DNA from: an uncultured Acidimicrobiales bacterium
GTDB lineage: Bacteria > Actinomycetota > Acidimicrobiia > Acidimicrobiales > UBA10347
Length of the DNA stretch: 64,000 nucleotides
Direction of reading: 5' to 3'
NCBI GenBank assembly: GCA_937991435.1
Contig: CALKPY010000007.1
Location: 1-64,000, forward strand
Shown here: in pieces, positions 6,672-14,212 of the stretch
Numbering within the stretch: the stretch's first letter is position 1
How the letters are laid out: every line of letters begins with the position of its first letter
Notes under the pieces: generated by a model
Told to the model about the DNA's origin: nothing
Seen by the model: the letters and a program-made list of their open reading frames with translations, nothing else
The model's database searches: none
Program-made: the position numbers and the translations under genes

Positions 6672-7033
6672 CCGTGCAACTTAGCAGTAGAGATCTCGTA
6701 TCGTCCAGCTAGGGACGGGTCGTACTGGAGGAGCGTTCCCCAGAATCGGAACAGGAGACTATCGGCGTCGCAGGATCCGTAGAGCGGGTCTTCGATGACC
6801 TGACCCATGAGTGCTTGTTGCCGGACGAATCGATCTGCTGATGCCGGTATCCAGACGGGTTCTTCGTTTGGTTGGCCCATCAGGATTTGGAGTTCAGTGT
6901 TTTCTGCGAGATCGATGCCGATCCAGATGAGGCGTTCGATCAGGTCGACTCGCATGCACGGGTCTTCGACTCTGGCAATGACGTCGTCGAGTTCGGCTCG
7001 GGCATCGGCGAGGGTGCGGCGTGTTTCTTCCAT
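6668..7033 (-). CDS. Hypothetical protein (121 aa)
   Basis: The start at 7033 is preferred because the longer track ORF crosses the opposite-strand promoter and gene at 7107. The product begins with a long charged helix (EETRRTLADARAELDDVIARV). The C-terminal part is mixed, with FRFWGTLLQYDPSLAGRY. No family recognised. Coupled by ATGA to the deoxyribonucleotidase gene. Confidence 0.6.
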   Translation of the reverse strand: MEETRRTLADARAELDDVIARVEDPCMRVDLIERLIWIGIDLAENTELQILMGQPNEEPVWIPASADRFVRQQALMGQVIEDPLYGSCDADSLLFRFWGTLLQYDPSLAGRYEISTAKLHG

Positions 7034-7056
7034 GTCGCCGATGCTAGTTTGAGAAT

Positions 7057-7071
7057 GATCCGAATGGCCCA
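7057..7071. promoter_or_regulatory. Operator-like element GATCCGAATGGCCCA
   Basis: Immediately upstream of the promoter of the 7107 gene. Close copies lie next to promoters at 15601, 17645 and 46695, with weaker ones near 24712, 16955 and 63641. Confidence 0.5.
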
Positions 7072-7100
7072 TTGGGAAACGACCCAAACCAGACGATAAT
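7072..7100 (+). promoter_or_regulatory. Leaderless promoter cassette, TTGGGA class
   Basis: -35 TTGGGA (7072-7077), 17-bp spacer ending CCCAAACCAGAC, -10 GATAAT (7095-7100), six bases ATATAT, ATG at 7107. Confidence 0.75.
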
Positions 7101-7106
7101 ATATAT

Positions 7107-7310
7107 ATGAGCAACGCAACCGCATTCGAAAACAAGTGCATCGCCTGGGATAAAGCCAAGCATGAACTCGCCGTACCCGTCACCGCAATCGAGCAGCAGA
7201 TCTTCGCCGCCGAAACGCAAGGCGCACCCGCCGAGGTAATCGCCAAGCTTGAGGCCGACCTCAAGGTCGCCGAGGCAACTCTCGAAGCCCACCTCGCTTC
7301 GGCGCCATGA
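7107..7310 (+). CDS. Small coiled-coil protein with leaderless start
   Basis: 67 residues, predicted as one long helix (VTAIEQQIFAAETQG then VIAKLEADLKVAEATLEA). The ATG sits at the predicted +1 of the promoter. It is a paralogue of the 1752-1955 gene. It overlaps the next gene by ATGA. Function is unknown. Confidence 0.7.
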   Translation: MSNATAFENKCIAWDKAKHELAVPVTAIEQQIFAAETQGAPAEVIAKLEADLKVAEATLEAHLASAP

Positions 7311-7573
7311 GCAGCCCACTCGAAGAGCGTGTCAAGCTCGCAGCGACCGAAGGACGCATCAAGCGCCTGCACGTCGACCAGCAGCTGATCCGCAAACGAG
7401 ACCCGAACCCCCTCACCGTCCAGACCTCAGCAGGTTCGATCAAGTGCGCCGAGGCTCATATCGATGGCCCGTCGAAACTCGTGTACGGCGACAAGCCGCT
7501 ATCGTGTGGCGCTCGGGTTTGGATCGAAACTACCTCAACGGTCACCTTGCCCGGCCTGTCGGATCTTACCTAG
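7307..7573 (+). CDS. Conserved actinophage-type hypothetical protein (88 aa)
   Basis: Beta-rich protein with the pattern RLHVDQQLIRKR, NPLTVQTSAG, then LVYGDKPLSCGARVWIETTS. Small actinophage proteins with a similar LSCGAR(V/L)W(I/L)ET ending are familiar to me, but no function is known. It is coupled to the 7107 gene and converges with 7570-7905. Confidence 0.6.
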   Translation: MSSPLEERVKLAATEGRIKRLHVDQQLIRKRDPNPLTVQTSAGSIKCAEAHIDGPSKLVYGDKPLSCGARVWIETTSTVTLPGLSDLT

Positions 7574-7905
7574 CAGCATCCATCGCAGCAGTGGGTTCCG
7601 TTGTCGCAGCCGGTTGTTCGTTGGATGTGGCGGATGGTGTCCGGGTCGGGGTGTCCTACGCCGTGCTCGCAGAGGCGTTCGAAGATGCCGCGGTCTGGTC
7701 GCCAATGTAGGGGCCAGCTTGTCATGTGATGGTCGCTGGGTGCGTGGATGGGGCATGCGCCTTCGCACCCGTCTTCTGCGTGGTGGGTGAGCACGAGGCC
7801 GGTCTTGGGCCACCATGAGCGTTCCATGCCTTCGGGTGGCGGGCCGATCTGATCGTTGGGTGTGTGGGCTTCGAGGCCGCCGTGGTTGGGCGGTTGTGGT
7901 CGCAT
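7570..7905 (-). CDS. Conserved actinophage Cys/His-rich protein (111 aa)
   Basis: The start at 7905 gives MRPQPPN. The core CPIHAPSDHHMTSWPLHWR then CEHGVGHPDPD is a pattern seen repeatedly in actinobacteriophage hypothetical proteins, and the protein ends in CCDGCC. The Cys and His residues suggest metal binding. Function is unknown. The conserved core is the best family-level hint of an actinobacterial host in this part of the window. Confidence 0.75.
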   Translation of the reverse strand: MRPQPPNHGGLEAHTPNDQIGPPPEGMERSWWPKTGLVLTHHAEDGCEGACPIHAPSDHHMTSWPLHWRPDRGIFERLCEHGVGHPDPDTIRHIQRTTGCDNGTHCCDGCC

Positions 7906-7924
7906 GCTCGTCAGATTAGGTTCT

Positions 7925-8299
7925 CTACGTTGACAAGTACAAATCAGCGTCGTCCCGAGGAGCAAGCGCAGCATCCGCAACATCATCATCGGTAACGGTC
8001 TCGACTTTCTTCGGCGGGCCGTACACGCCGTAAGACGACCCAGTCCGCTTAAACTTGGCGTGATGCATCCGGCAGTAGCCGGACACCTTCGCGTACTGGC
8101 CGCGCTCGCAGCCGGGATGCTGGCAGACAAGGCCTTCGGCGAGAAGTCGCTCTTCCCTGGCAGCGGTCCCGAAGTGTTCGAAATGGTAAATGGACCAGCC
8201 CTGCCTGCACGCTTGTCCGCGGCATTCAAGGTTGGTGTAGCCGTTAGCGGTTCCGCAACGGGCGTCTTCTGAGCCTAGGAGGCATTGTTCGTCAGGCAT
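7925..8299 (-). CDS. Zinc-finger-like protein (124 aa)
   Basis: Cys/His-rich. The central CQHPGC then YCRMHHAKFKRTG resembles the zinc-binding modules at the N-terminus of phage HNH endonucleases, as in the protein at 23088. No HNH nuclease domain follows, so it could be a stand-alone DNA-binding relative or a nuclease remnant. The C-terminus is acidic. Upstream neighbour of the 7570 gene on the same strand. Confidence 0.6.
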   Translation of the reverse strand: MPDEQCLLGSEDARCGTANGYTNLECRGQACRQGWSIYHFEHFGTAAREERLLAEGLVCQHPGCERGQYAKVSGYCRMHHAKFKRTGSSYGVYGPPKKVETVTDDDVADAALAPRDDADLYLST

Positions 8300-8339
8300 G
8301 GTGCGGCAACCTTAGCGGACCGTGCTAGCATCAGCGAAC

Positions 8340-8660
8340 ATGGACACCAACCTTTCCGAAGCAGCCGCCATTCACCGGGCCGTCTGCGTCGAGGCCGTGA
8401 ACCAGCTGAAGGCCCGGAACCACTCGAATTACAGCACCCGATGCTCCGTCTGCCAGACAAGCTTAGAACACTCGCAACGAGCCTGGTTCATTTGCATGAA
8501 CCCACTAAGGGCACTCGATCAGCACCTCCTCCTTTCTGAGCCGGGCGAATGCGCAGCCTGCGACACCGCCCTCGCCGAGCGAGAGCTTCCCGATATGCCA
8601 TGGGATGCCGACCGATTTGGAGAGCTTCCCGTGTTGTCTGAAGACTCGATGATCGGATAG
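8340..8660 (+). CDS. Protein with two Cys pairs (106 aa)
   Basis: The internal ATG at 8340 (AACATGGAC) is chosen over 8322 because TAGCATCAGCGAAC upstream resembles a promoter end. It has CSVCQTS (about residue 36) and CAACDTA (about 77), a spacing compatible with one zinc site. No catalytic motif. It is followed after 11 bases by the next gene. Confidence 0.55.
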   Translation: MDTNLSEAAAIHRAVCVEAVNQLKARNHSNYSTRCSVCQTSLEHSQRAWFICMNPLRALDQHLLLSEPGECAACDTALAERELPDMPWDADRFGELPVLSEDSMIG

Positions 8661-8671
8661 GCTGCCGGTCC

Positions 8672-8878
8672 ATGGACCCCCGTTTCGATTACGATCGACA
8701 ATACCCACATAGGAAAGCCGGGTACGGCAAGATCGGCTACTTCGCTCCGATGAGCCTGTTGGCCGACAATGCCGGATATGTCATCTACAAAGCGACCGGC
8801 CGGGATCCTGAAGTAGTCCGTTCAGAACGCCGCCGCAAACGGAAAGAAGCGAGAGCTTCCCGTAAACGCAACCGCTAA
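8672..8878 (+). CDS. Small basic protein (68 aa)
   Basis: The aromatic-rich N-terminus (DPRFDYDRQYPHRK) leads to a strongly basic tail (SERRRKRKEARASRKRNR) that could bind nucleic acid. No family recognised. Confidence 0.5.
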   Translation: MDPRFDYDRQYPHRKAGYGKIGYFAPMSLLADNAGYVIYKATGRDPEVVRSERRRKRKEARASRKRNR

Positions 8879-9070
8879 CGACTGACCCTCACTACCCGCT
8901 CCCGTCCTCTGCTACCCACTTGACCAGCCTTGCCTGCCCGAACACACCCCACTCCGTAAGACTATCCGCACCGTAACCATCCAATCCGATACGACTCGCC
9001 CACTCAACACGCCCCGAACCGACGCCGCCTGCCTACGCTGCCTCGCGCGTTGACATGATATAGTTCCAGT
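8879..9070. other. Gene-free interval upstream of the terminase-like gene
   Basis: C-rich sequence with no ORF of note. TATAGT lies six bases before the ATG at 9071, which would again give a leaderless or nearly leaderless transcript. No -35 match is clear. Confidence 0.45.
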
Positions 9071-9589
9071 ATGCCAGCGATTGAAGCCGTCGAAGACCCC
9101 GAGATCTTCGACTCATCCGAAACAGACGAACGGCACGCAAACGCAGCCAAACTCAGGATCGCCGGTTTCACCGATCTCGAAATCGCTGAAAGGCTCGGCT
9201 ACGACGGCCGAGGAGCAGCAGCCTGGGCAGTGAAACAAGGCATGAAAGTCCTCGGCGCCGATCTCGGCGGAGCCGAACGGCAAGACCTAATCAATGTCGA
9301 AGCAGCACGCTACGAGGCGCTTATTCGCACCCGGTACCGGCGGGCCTTCGTCGAAGGCGACGATCAGGCCATGAAGCTAGTTCTATCGGCCATGGCAGAG
9401 AAACGGAAACTGCTCGGTTTGGACGCTCCGTCGCGCACAGCCGTTCTTACCGCCGGGCTTGAGTTGGACGCCAACTCGCCGCTCACGAACGCCGAGAATG
9501 TGCTCGACGAGTTGATGCCGTTGCCGGTAGCCGGTGAACTCGGGTCCGGGATCATCGACGTCGAATCTACTGAAGTTCAGCCAGTCTAG
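9071..9589 (+). CDS. Small-terminase-like helix-turn-helix protein
   Basis: 172 residues. Residues 22-60 form a helix-turn-helix (AKLRIAGFTDLEIAERLGY then AAAWAVKQGMKVL). A helical segment follows, ending in MAEKRKLLGLDAPSR, a pattern common in small-terminase-like proteins of actinophages that recognise DNA for packaging. No large terminase lies next to it, so a regulatory role cannot be excluded. TATAGT six bases before the ATG suggests a leaderless start. Confidence 0.6.
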   Translation: MPAIEAVEDPEIFDSSETDERHANAAKLRIAGFTDLEIAERLGYDGRGAAAWAVKQGMKVLGADLGGAERQDLINVEAARYEALIRTRYRRAFVEGDDQAMKLVLSAMAEKRKLLGLDAPSRTAVLTAGLELDANSPLTNAENVLDELMPLPVAGELGSGIIDVESTEVQPV

Positions 9590-9722
9590 CTTCGCACTCG
9601 CGCCGCTCAGTTCGGCTATGAACTCGGGTAGGCCTCAGGCACTCGTCGCATAGTCCGCCCGGTAGCTCTCCGAGCGGGTGCCGGTTCTGCGGGTAAAGGT
9701 GTGGTGCCGTGGGTGCAGTCAT
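9567..9722 (-). CDS. Small Cys-containing ORF (51 aa)
   Basis: Converges with the terminase-like gene and overlaps its last 23 bases. It encodes LGELPGGLCDECLRPTRVHS, a CxxC motif of a type common in tiny phage proteins. No strong ribosome binding site is seen. Confidence 0.4.
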   Translation of the reverse strand: MTAPTAPHLYPQNRHPLGELPGGLCDECLRPTRVHSRTERRECEARLAELQ

Positions 9723-9801
9723 GCCAATAACACTACAGCACAAGCCCCGGATGTATGCGCTAACGCGCACTGTAGGTCGCGTTGTTACGTAGAAACGGAA
9801 G

Positions 9802-9827
9802 AAGCCCCGGCCTTTCGACTGGGGCTT
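9802..9827 (-). terminator. Rho-independent-type terminator
   Basis: AAGCCCC pairs with GGGGCTT, followed on the minus strand by CTTCCGTTT. It lies 20 bases past the stop of the secreted protein gene at 9847. Confidence 0.7.
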
Positions 9828-9846
9828 TCTCCTGATGACTGCTGCC

Positions 9847-10149
9847 TTATCGGCAGGCTTTGCGCATCTGGCGCTTTGCTTGGCGAAGCTTCGCCTTGTT
9901 CTTCTTGGTCTTCTTCTTACCTTGAAGCTTGGCGACCTTCTTGGTCTTCTTTGCACACTTGACGCTGATCTCGATGGCGTCGCCACCGTTGTCGATTTCG
10001 GTGATCTCGATGGCTTCTACGCCTTCGTCGATTTCGACTACTTCGATCAGCTCGGGGGTTGAAGCCTCTGCTGCCGGTGCGAGCGCTCCGAGGATTACTC
10101 CGAGTGCTACGAGTGTTGCGGTTACTGCTTTTGCGATCTTGTTGCTCAT
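9847..10149 (-). CDS. Secreted small protein with basic C-terminus
   Basis: 100 residues. The N-terminus is a Sec signal peptide (Lys near the start, LVALGVILGALAPA core, cleavage near AEAST). The mature part has an acidic strand-rich section (ELIEVVEIDEGVEAIEITEI) and then about 40 residues very rich in Lys/Arg (KKTKKVAKLQGKKKTKKNK). The charge pattern suggests binding to anionic wall polymers or nucleic acid outside the cell. It has its own promoter and terminator, so it may be a single-gene unit expressed at a particular stage. Confidence 0.75.
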   Translation of the reverse strand: MSNKIAKAVTATLVALGVILGALAPAAEASTPELIEVVEIDEGVEAIEITEIDNGGDAIEISVKCAKKTKKVAKLQGKKKTKKNKAKLRQAKRQMRKACR

Positions 10150-10193
10150 TGTGGTGGTTCCTGTTCTTGGGGGGTTGTTGTTGCTTATGCTTA

Positions 10194-10224
10194 TATCTAC
10201 GGCACGTTTTGCGAAAACCTTTAG
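10194..10224 (-). promoter_or_regulatory. Variant phage promoter of the secreted protein gene
   Basis: Minus strand: CTAAAG (10219-10224) and a downstream TAGATATAAG with about 19-bp spacing. It leaves a leader of about 40 bases before the ATG at 10149 with AGGAACC as possible ribosome binding site. Confidence 0.45.
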
Positions 10225-10266
10225 GCCTAATTTCCTAATTCTTTTGGGCTGCGCTAACGTCCGGCT

Positions 10267-10740
10267 ATGGACCTAACACAAGATCTTCAGAACGTGCTCG
10301 GCGAGCACCTGCCACAGATGCAGGTCGACTACATCAAGAACCGACTCGAAGAGGCCGATCGTCTTGAACGGAAAGTCGAAAGCTTGCAGGCAGACGCCCG
10401 AGATTTGGCGGAGGAACTCTCCGAACACCGACAGCGAGACCAGCGCCAGCAGAACAAGATCGCCGAGCTTGAAACGATGGTCGACATGGATCTCGATTAC
10501 CGGGAAAGGTCTGTTCGGATCAGCCACGCTGAAGAGATCGTTCTGCTTCGCGAAGAGCACGCCATGAACCTCGGCGCCGAACTGAAAGACGTCGTGAGTC
10601 TTGTTTTCCAGAACAACAAGTACAAGCACCACCGGGCTGTGCCGATCGACGGCGGTGGGGTCGCGGTCGATCAGCACGGCTGCCCCCAGCACGGCATGCA
10701 AGGCCACGTTGAGATGGTCGATGAGGTTACCGAGGGGTGA
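10267..10740 (+). CDS. Coiled-coil protein (157 aa)
   Basis: Residues 25-85 form a strong coiled coil (RLEEADRLERKVESLQADARDLAEELSEH-type heptads). The C-terminal part has HHRAVPIDGGGVAVDQHGCPQHG. No family recognised. Its GTGA end overlaps the start of the next gene. Confidence 0.6.
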   Translation: MDLTQDLQNVLGEHLPQMQVDYIKNRLEEADRLERKVESLQADARDLAEELSEHRQRDQRQQNKIAELETMVDMDLDYRERSVRISHAEEIVLLREEHAMNLGAELKDVVSLVFQNNKYKHHRAVPIDGGGVAVDQHGCPQHGMQGHVEMVDEVTEG

Positions 10741-11039
10741 ACGATCTTGAAGACGTGCTCGACTGGCAGAACCAGTTCATCGGATCAGTAACAAACGATC
10801 AGCTCGATAACGCCGCCGTTCTCTTCATCCCGCCGATGGCCGACGAAGACGTGGACGGCTGGACGGCTTTGATGGAATGGCTTCGGCGCCGTTCCGAGAA
10901 GCGTGGCGTGTTGTTGCCTCTTGTTGTGGCTTCCGACGACCCGGACGATTTGTGGGCGTTACTGGATCAAGACGCTGCGGTTGAAGCAATGGCGTGCCGT
11001 GGTTGGGTCAGGTCGAGTAAACCCACAGCTGCTGACTGA
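10737..11039 (+). CDS. Hypothetical protein (100 aa)
   Basis: GTG start overlapping the upstream stop. An acidic helical N-terminus is followed by a Rossmann-like alternation (GVLLPLVVASDDPDDLWALL). No motif is diagnostic. Its last 32 bases overlap the convergent gene 11008-11397. Confidence 0.55.
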   Translation: MNDLEDVLDWQNQFIGSVTNDQLDNAAVLFIPPMADEDVDGWTALMEWLRRRSEKRGVLLPLVVASDDPDDLWALLDQDAAVEAMACRGWVRSSKPTAAD

Positions 11040-11397
11040 TCGCGTGAGGGTCGGTCCAGCATTCGCCGATTCCGTCGACGTGCACTAGGTCTCCAGCGGC
11101 CGCGGCCTGTTCTGCGGCGGCTTGCTTGCGGGCTTCCGTATCGATGGGTAGCCCGTCGTCGAGGTAGTCCGCTAACGTTGGGAGGTCTGCGTCCCAGTCG
11201 ACTGGTTCTAGTAGCCCGACGCCGTGCTCGTGAGCGATTTCTTCTGCCTCGTCGTACGAGTCGGCGCCGACAACGAGACGATACCCGAACTGTTCCCCGA
11301 ACGCGAACAGCTTGTCCTGTTCATGGCCGATGGCCGGTATCAGGTCTCCATCGATTCGGATCCGGGGTCCTTCCGGGATCTCTTTGTAGGCGGTCAT
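11008..11397 (-). CDS. Hypothetical protein (129 aa)
   Basis: Coupled by 4-base overlap to the upstream 11394-11834 gene. Strand-rich N-terminus (GPRIRIDGDLIPAIG), acidic middle, Ala/Glu-rich helix and a WVYST end. No family recognised. Confidence 0.6.
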   Translation of the reverse strand: MTAYKEIPEGPRIRIDGDLIPAIGHEQDKLFAFGEQFGYRLVVGADSYDEAEEIAHEHGVGLLEPVDWDADLPTLADYLDDGLPIDTEARKQAAAEQAAAAGDLVHVDGIGECWTDPHAISQQLWVYST

Positions 11398-11834
11398 CGG
11401 ATGACCCGGAGGAAGTCGGTCTTAGGTCCGGCAATGTAGGCGTCGTCTCCGGTCCAGACTTTCTCGTCGTCGATGCGGACGGTGGCGGTCGCCCACACTT
11501 CGAAGGTGTCGCCGTCGATGCCGGAGGACATGACGATCTCGTCGCCGGTGTTGAGATCGTTTCGGGTGATCTCTTCGAGCTTGACGGTGTCGCCGTCGCT
11601 GTCGGACCAGTCGGCCATGACTGCGTCGATCATGATCGCCCCCAAGTAGGCTGCGACCGTGTCGACCGAGAAGTTGACTTCGTAGTCCATCTTCACGCAT
11701 ACGCTGTCGTCGCCGTATTTGATGGCTTCGTCGTATGCTTTTGCGAGGTCTTGCTTGTCGGGGAATCCGGGGCAGCCGCTGTCCCGGATATCCATTTCCA
11801 TCCGGTAGGCTGCTTCTTGTTTGGTTAGGGTCAT
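11394..11834 (-). CDS. Hypothetical acidic protein (146 aa)
   Basis: The N-terminal helical half includes two Cys residues; the C-terminal half is beta-rich (GDEIVMSSGIDGDTFEVWATATVRI) and may be an OB- or SH3-like barrel. It lies downstream of the leaderless gene at 12011, so probably in its operon. Confidence 0.55.
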   Translation of the reverse strand: MTLTKQEAAYRMEMDIRDSGCPGFPDKQDLAKAYDEAIKYGDDSVCVKMDYEVNFSVDTVAAYLGAIMIDAVMADWSDSDGDTVKLEEITRNDLNTGDEIVMSSGIDGDTFEVWATATVRIDDEKVWTGDDAYIAGPKTDFLRVIR

Positions 11835-11864
11835 ATCTATCTATCGGCCTTTCGTGCCGGTTCT

Positions 11865-12011
11865 TTAGGCTTGTGCCTGGGCTTCTTGTGCTTGGAGGCG
11901 GAGGCCCCGGTTGCGGAGGTTCTCAGCCTTGCGGATGAGGTCTGGCCGGTGGAGGTCGGCTGCCTCGCACATGAGGGCTTCTGCTTCTGCGATGATTTCC
12001 GTTGCGTTCAT
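11865..12011 (-). CDS. Small helical protein with leaderless start (48 aa)
   Basis: The true start is the ATG six bases after GATAAT; the track ORF runs through the promoter. One helix with a Gln/Ala-rich end (LRLQAQEAQAQA). The N-terminus MNATE is shared with the gene at 63691. Confidence 0.65.
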   Translation of the reverse strand: MNATEIIAEAEALMCEAADLHRPDLIRKAENLRNRGLRLQAQEAQAQA

Positions 12012-12017
12012 ATATAT

Positions 12018-12046
12018 ATTATCGACGTTTGTCGGGGAACCTTTAG
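12018..12046 (-). promoter_or_regulatory. Leaderless promoter cassette
   Basis: Minus strand: -35 CTAAAG (12041-12046), 17-bp spacer GTTCCCCGACAAACGTC, -10 GATAAT (12018-12023), six bases, ATG at 12011. A half-site ATTTCTGAGGG lies just upstream. Confidence 0.8.
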
Positions 12047-12054
12047 CGAAACCC

Positions 12055-12516
12055 TCAGAAATTATTTGCAGCCCACACAGCCGGACGCCAGAACCCGCCA
12101 TCACAACGGAACACCACCGACGCCCAATCCAAGAACCGGGCACGATACGCGCCCGCCGCAGCAGGATGCTCAGACGCAGCAATAGCAGCCGCCAACACGT
12201 CACCCCCAACCACAGGAAGCGCACCATCATAAGGCGCGCCCCAAGACGCCGTGATAGCCCGACACGAAGCCTCCGGATCCTCAGACGCAACCAGACCCTC
12301 AGCGTCGATCGCAGCGTCCACCAGAAGGCGAGACAACTCGGGAACGATATCGTTCTCCCACTGCTCGACCAATGCCGCCTCGCGGTCAGCCGCCACCGGC
12401 GTATCAGCCAGCCAAGGATCGGGGGCAGGCGACAGAACCAGCGAACCCAGAAACAGGAACAGCGAACAAACCGCAAGAACCTGAACGAGACGCCAACCAA
12501 AATCAGCCGCGCTCAA
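12055..12516 (-). CDS. Membrane-anchored protein (153 aa)
   Basis: One N-terminal transmembrane or signal-anchor segment (about 12-30, VLAVCSLFLFLGSLVLSPA). The rest is an Ala/Asp-rich helical domain with two Cys residues near positions 84 and 139 that could form an extracytoplasmic disulfide. It is the last gene of the 13945-12055 minus operon, overlapping its neighbour by 14 bases. Confidence 0.6.
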   Translation of the reverse strand: MSAADFGWRLVQVLAVCSLFLFLGSLVLSPAPDPWLADTPVAADREAALVEQWENDIVPELSRLLVDAAIDAEGLVASEDPEASCRAITASWGAPYDGALPVVGGDVLAAAIAASEHPAAAGAYRARFLDWASVVFRCDGGFWRPAVWAANNF

Positions 12517-12772
12517 ACGCCGTAACCCCTTCAGCCATGGCCTTCGCCATCAGCTCAGCAGGATCAGCGACGGCCGAAACCGCAGATTGGGTAGCGAGCG
12601 TCGCATAGGCGTTCGCCAACCCAGCGCGGGCCGACATGACCGCCGACCTGAAATGAAGCGCGTCAGGACTTTCCGGGTTCTCTGCGATCGCCCTCTCTAG
12701 AACCTGAACGTCCGCAATGATCTTGTGCCCGAGATCGCGGACCATCTTCTCCATCGTCTCCCGGTCAGCCAT
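12503..12772 (-). CDS. Small helical protein (89 aa)
   Basis: All-helical prediction (TMEKMVRDLGHKIIADVQVLERA), overlapping both neighbours by 8-14 bases in a compact operon with the nucleotidyltransferase. It could be a partner of that enzyme, but this rests on position only. Confidence 0.55.
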   Translation of the reverse strand: MADRETMEKMVRDLGHKIIADVQVLERAIAENPESPDALHFRSAVMSARAGLANAYATLATQSAVSAVADPAELMAKAMAEGVTAFERG

Positions 12773-13478
12773 GGAGGCCCGCCAACCGAATCTCGATCAG
12801 CATCTTGTTGATAGCGTCCCAGTCGGGTTCCGGCCGCAAATCAGATTCCATCGAATCGATCATCCTGATCCGGTCGGACATCCACATGACCACCTCGGCG
12901 TAATCTGCTTCTTCGAGTTCCCGGCAAACATTCACCTGCCAACCGGCAAGCTTTACTTCCAGTCGACCGGTCGCGAGCAGCTCCTCGCATTGCAGCATGA
13001 GCCGCACCATGTGCCGAACATACTTGCGGCCATCACCAAAGTTCTTGGTCGGCGGTTTCCCGTCCACTTCAAGGCGCTTAACCTGAGCGCGGCCGTAACC
13101 GACATACGCGTTCCGGCAAGCCTGCGACGTGATCGCGTCTCGATGCTGAAGAAGAACCCGGCCCTCCGGGGTCGTCTCGACATACAGTTCGTCCGGAAGC
13201 CATAGCAGTTCCACAATCGCCGGGTTGCCTTTCGCCATGAGCTTCACGGCCTTCGTGAGTTCATGCATCGAACAATCCGGGTCCTTCGTCACGACCGAAA
13301 GGCTCCGATCGTTCTCGGCGTTCGAACCGCCAACGCGAACCCAAGCCCGCTCGGGCGGGTAGGTGAACACGCCGACATAATCGGTATCAGATTCGGGTGT
13401 AGCGAGGCCGTAGGCCTGCGACCCGACGATCCCTTTGAGGATCGTGGTCTTGTCGTTCAGGTGTTCGATATCAATCAT
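12765..13478 (-). CDS. YcgL-type nucleotidyltransferase
   Basis: 237 residues from ATG 13478 (MIDIEHLNDK); the track's longer start lacks support. Residues 18-38 have the pol-beta superfamily signature GSQAYGLATPESDTDYVGVF: GS followed by DxD. The helical C-terminal half fits the YcgL (COG3541) group, whose substrate is unknown. Related nucleotidyltransferases modify tRNA, proteins or antibiotics or act as toxin-antitoxin components. It sits within an operon of small unknown genes. Confidence 0.75.
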   Translation of the reverse strand: MIDIEHLNDKTTILKGIVGSQAYGLATPESDTDYVGVFTYPPERAWVRVGGSNAENDRSLSVVTKDPDCSMHELTKAVKLMAKGNPAIVELLWLPDELYVETTPEGRVLLQHRDAITSQACRNAYVGYGRAQVKRLEVDGKPPTKNFGDGRKYVRHMVRLMLQCEELLATGRLEVKLAGWQVNVCRELEEADYAEVVMWMSDRIRMIDSMESDLRPEPDWDAINKMLIEIRLAGLHG

Positions 13479-13710
13479 TCGGTTCCCATTCTCCGATGGA
13501 TGCCTCAACGGCAGCAGGTGGCGGTTCTGGCAAGACAATGTCGACGGTCGCCGATACTGCCGGTGGGCGGGGCAAGGTCAAGTTCAGTTCGACGCAGATC
13601 TCTCCGCCCCCGAGCGTGGATGGCTTCTTCTTCACGACTCTCATCCCTCCGGAGGAGGTGACGACCAGGAAGGCTTTAATTCGGCGTGGCGTCGACGGCA
13701 TGAACGACAC
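13471..13710 (-). CDS. Hypothetical protein (79 aa)
   Basis: Beta-rich and Pro-rich (AVSATVDIVLPEPPPAAVEA), overlapping the nucleotidyltransferase start by 8 bases and the upstream gene by 35. No family recognised. Confidence 0.5.
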   Translation of the reverse strand: MSFMPSTPRRIKAFLVVTSSGGMRVVKKKPSTLGGGEICVELNLTLPRPPAVSATVDIVLPEPPPAAVEASIGEWEPND

Positions 13711-13945
13711 TATAGCACTCGTCGGGGTGGCGGGCCAGAGCGAGCCGATCAGCCTGCGTCAACGAGACACCCGCAACCAGACGGGTCCGGGCCATGCGAG
13801 CTAAACCCATCCACGCAAGCTCCGCCCATTCGGCATCAACTTTCTTCAGGGCACGCCAACCGGCATCATCCCAACACGTCGGCTCAGTCAACCGAGACAG
13901 GCGCAGATACTCGGGATCGTCTCGATCCTTCTTCTTGCGACCCAT
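13676..13945 (-). CDS. Small basic/helical protein (89 aa)
   Basis: The start at 13945 (MGRKKKDRDD) is chosen over 13981 because it follows a typical GGTACCGTGGACGT leader and gives a hydrophilic N-terminus. First gene of the minus operon containing the YcgL-like enzyme. No family recognised. Confidence 0.55.
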   Translation of the reverse strand: MGRKKKDRDDPEYLRLSRLTEPTCWDDAGWRALKKVDAEWAELAWMGLARMARTRLVAGVSLTQADRLALARHPDECYSVVHAVDATPN

Positions 13946-13971
13946 ACGTCCACGGTACCAAAACGTCAGAC

Positions 13972-13999
13972 AGGGAACCAAGACCGAAGCCCGGTTCCC
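13972..13999. terminator. Hairpin between minus-strand units
   Basis: GGGAACC pairs with GGTTCCC, 60 bases past the stop at 14059. A second stem, CCTGCG/CGCAGG, lies at about 14013-14045. T-runs are weak. Confidence 0.4.
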
Positions 14000-14058
14000 T
14001 AATCTGATGAACCCTGCGTTTACGGAACCACCCTGAAGGCGCAGGAACCCTTGATCTT

Positions 14059-14205
14059 CTACTTCCCGGTTAGCGCCTCATCGAGCGCAAGACTGTTGCG
14101 ACGCTGCGACGCTGCGGCTTCTTTCAGCGCGTCGCGTCTCAGCTGCGCGGCCCGGAGGTTCGAAAGCTCTTTGGCGTCTTCGACCGAAAGGTCTTCGAAG
14201 GACAT
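14059..14205 (-). CDS. Small helical protein (48 aa)
   Basis: Too short for the track. It starts eight bases after the stop of the 14213-14608 gene and encodes an Ala/Arg/Leu-rich amphipathic helix (DAKELSNLRAAQLRRDALKE). Likely co-expressed with the gene above it. Confidence 0.5.
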   Translation of the reverse strand: MSFEDLSVEDAKELSNLRAAQLRRDALKEAAASQRRNSLALDEALTGK

Positions 14206-14212
14206 GGTGATA

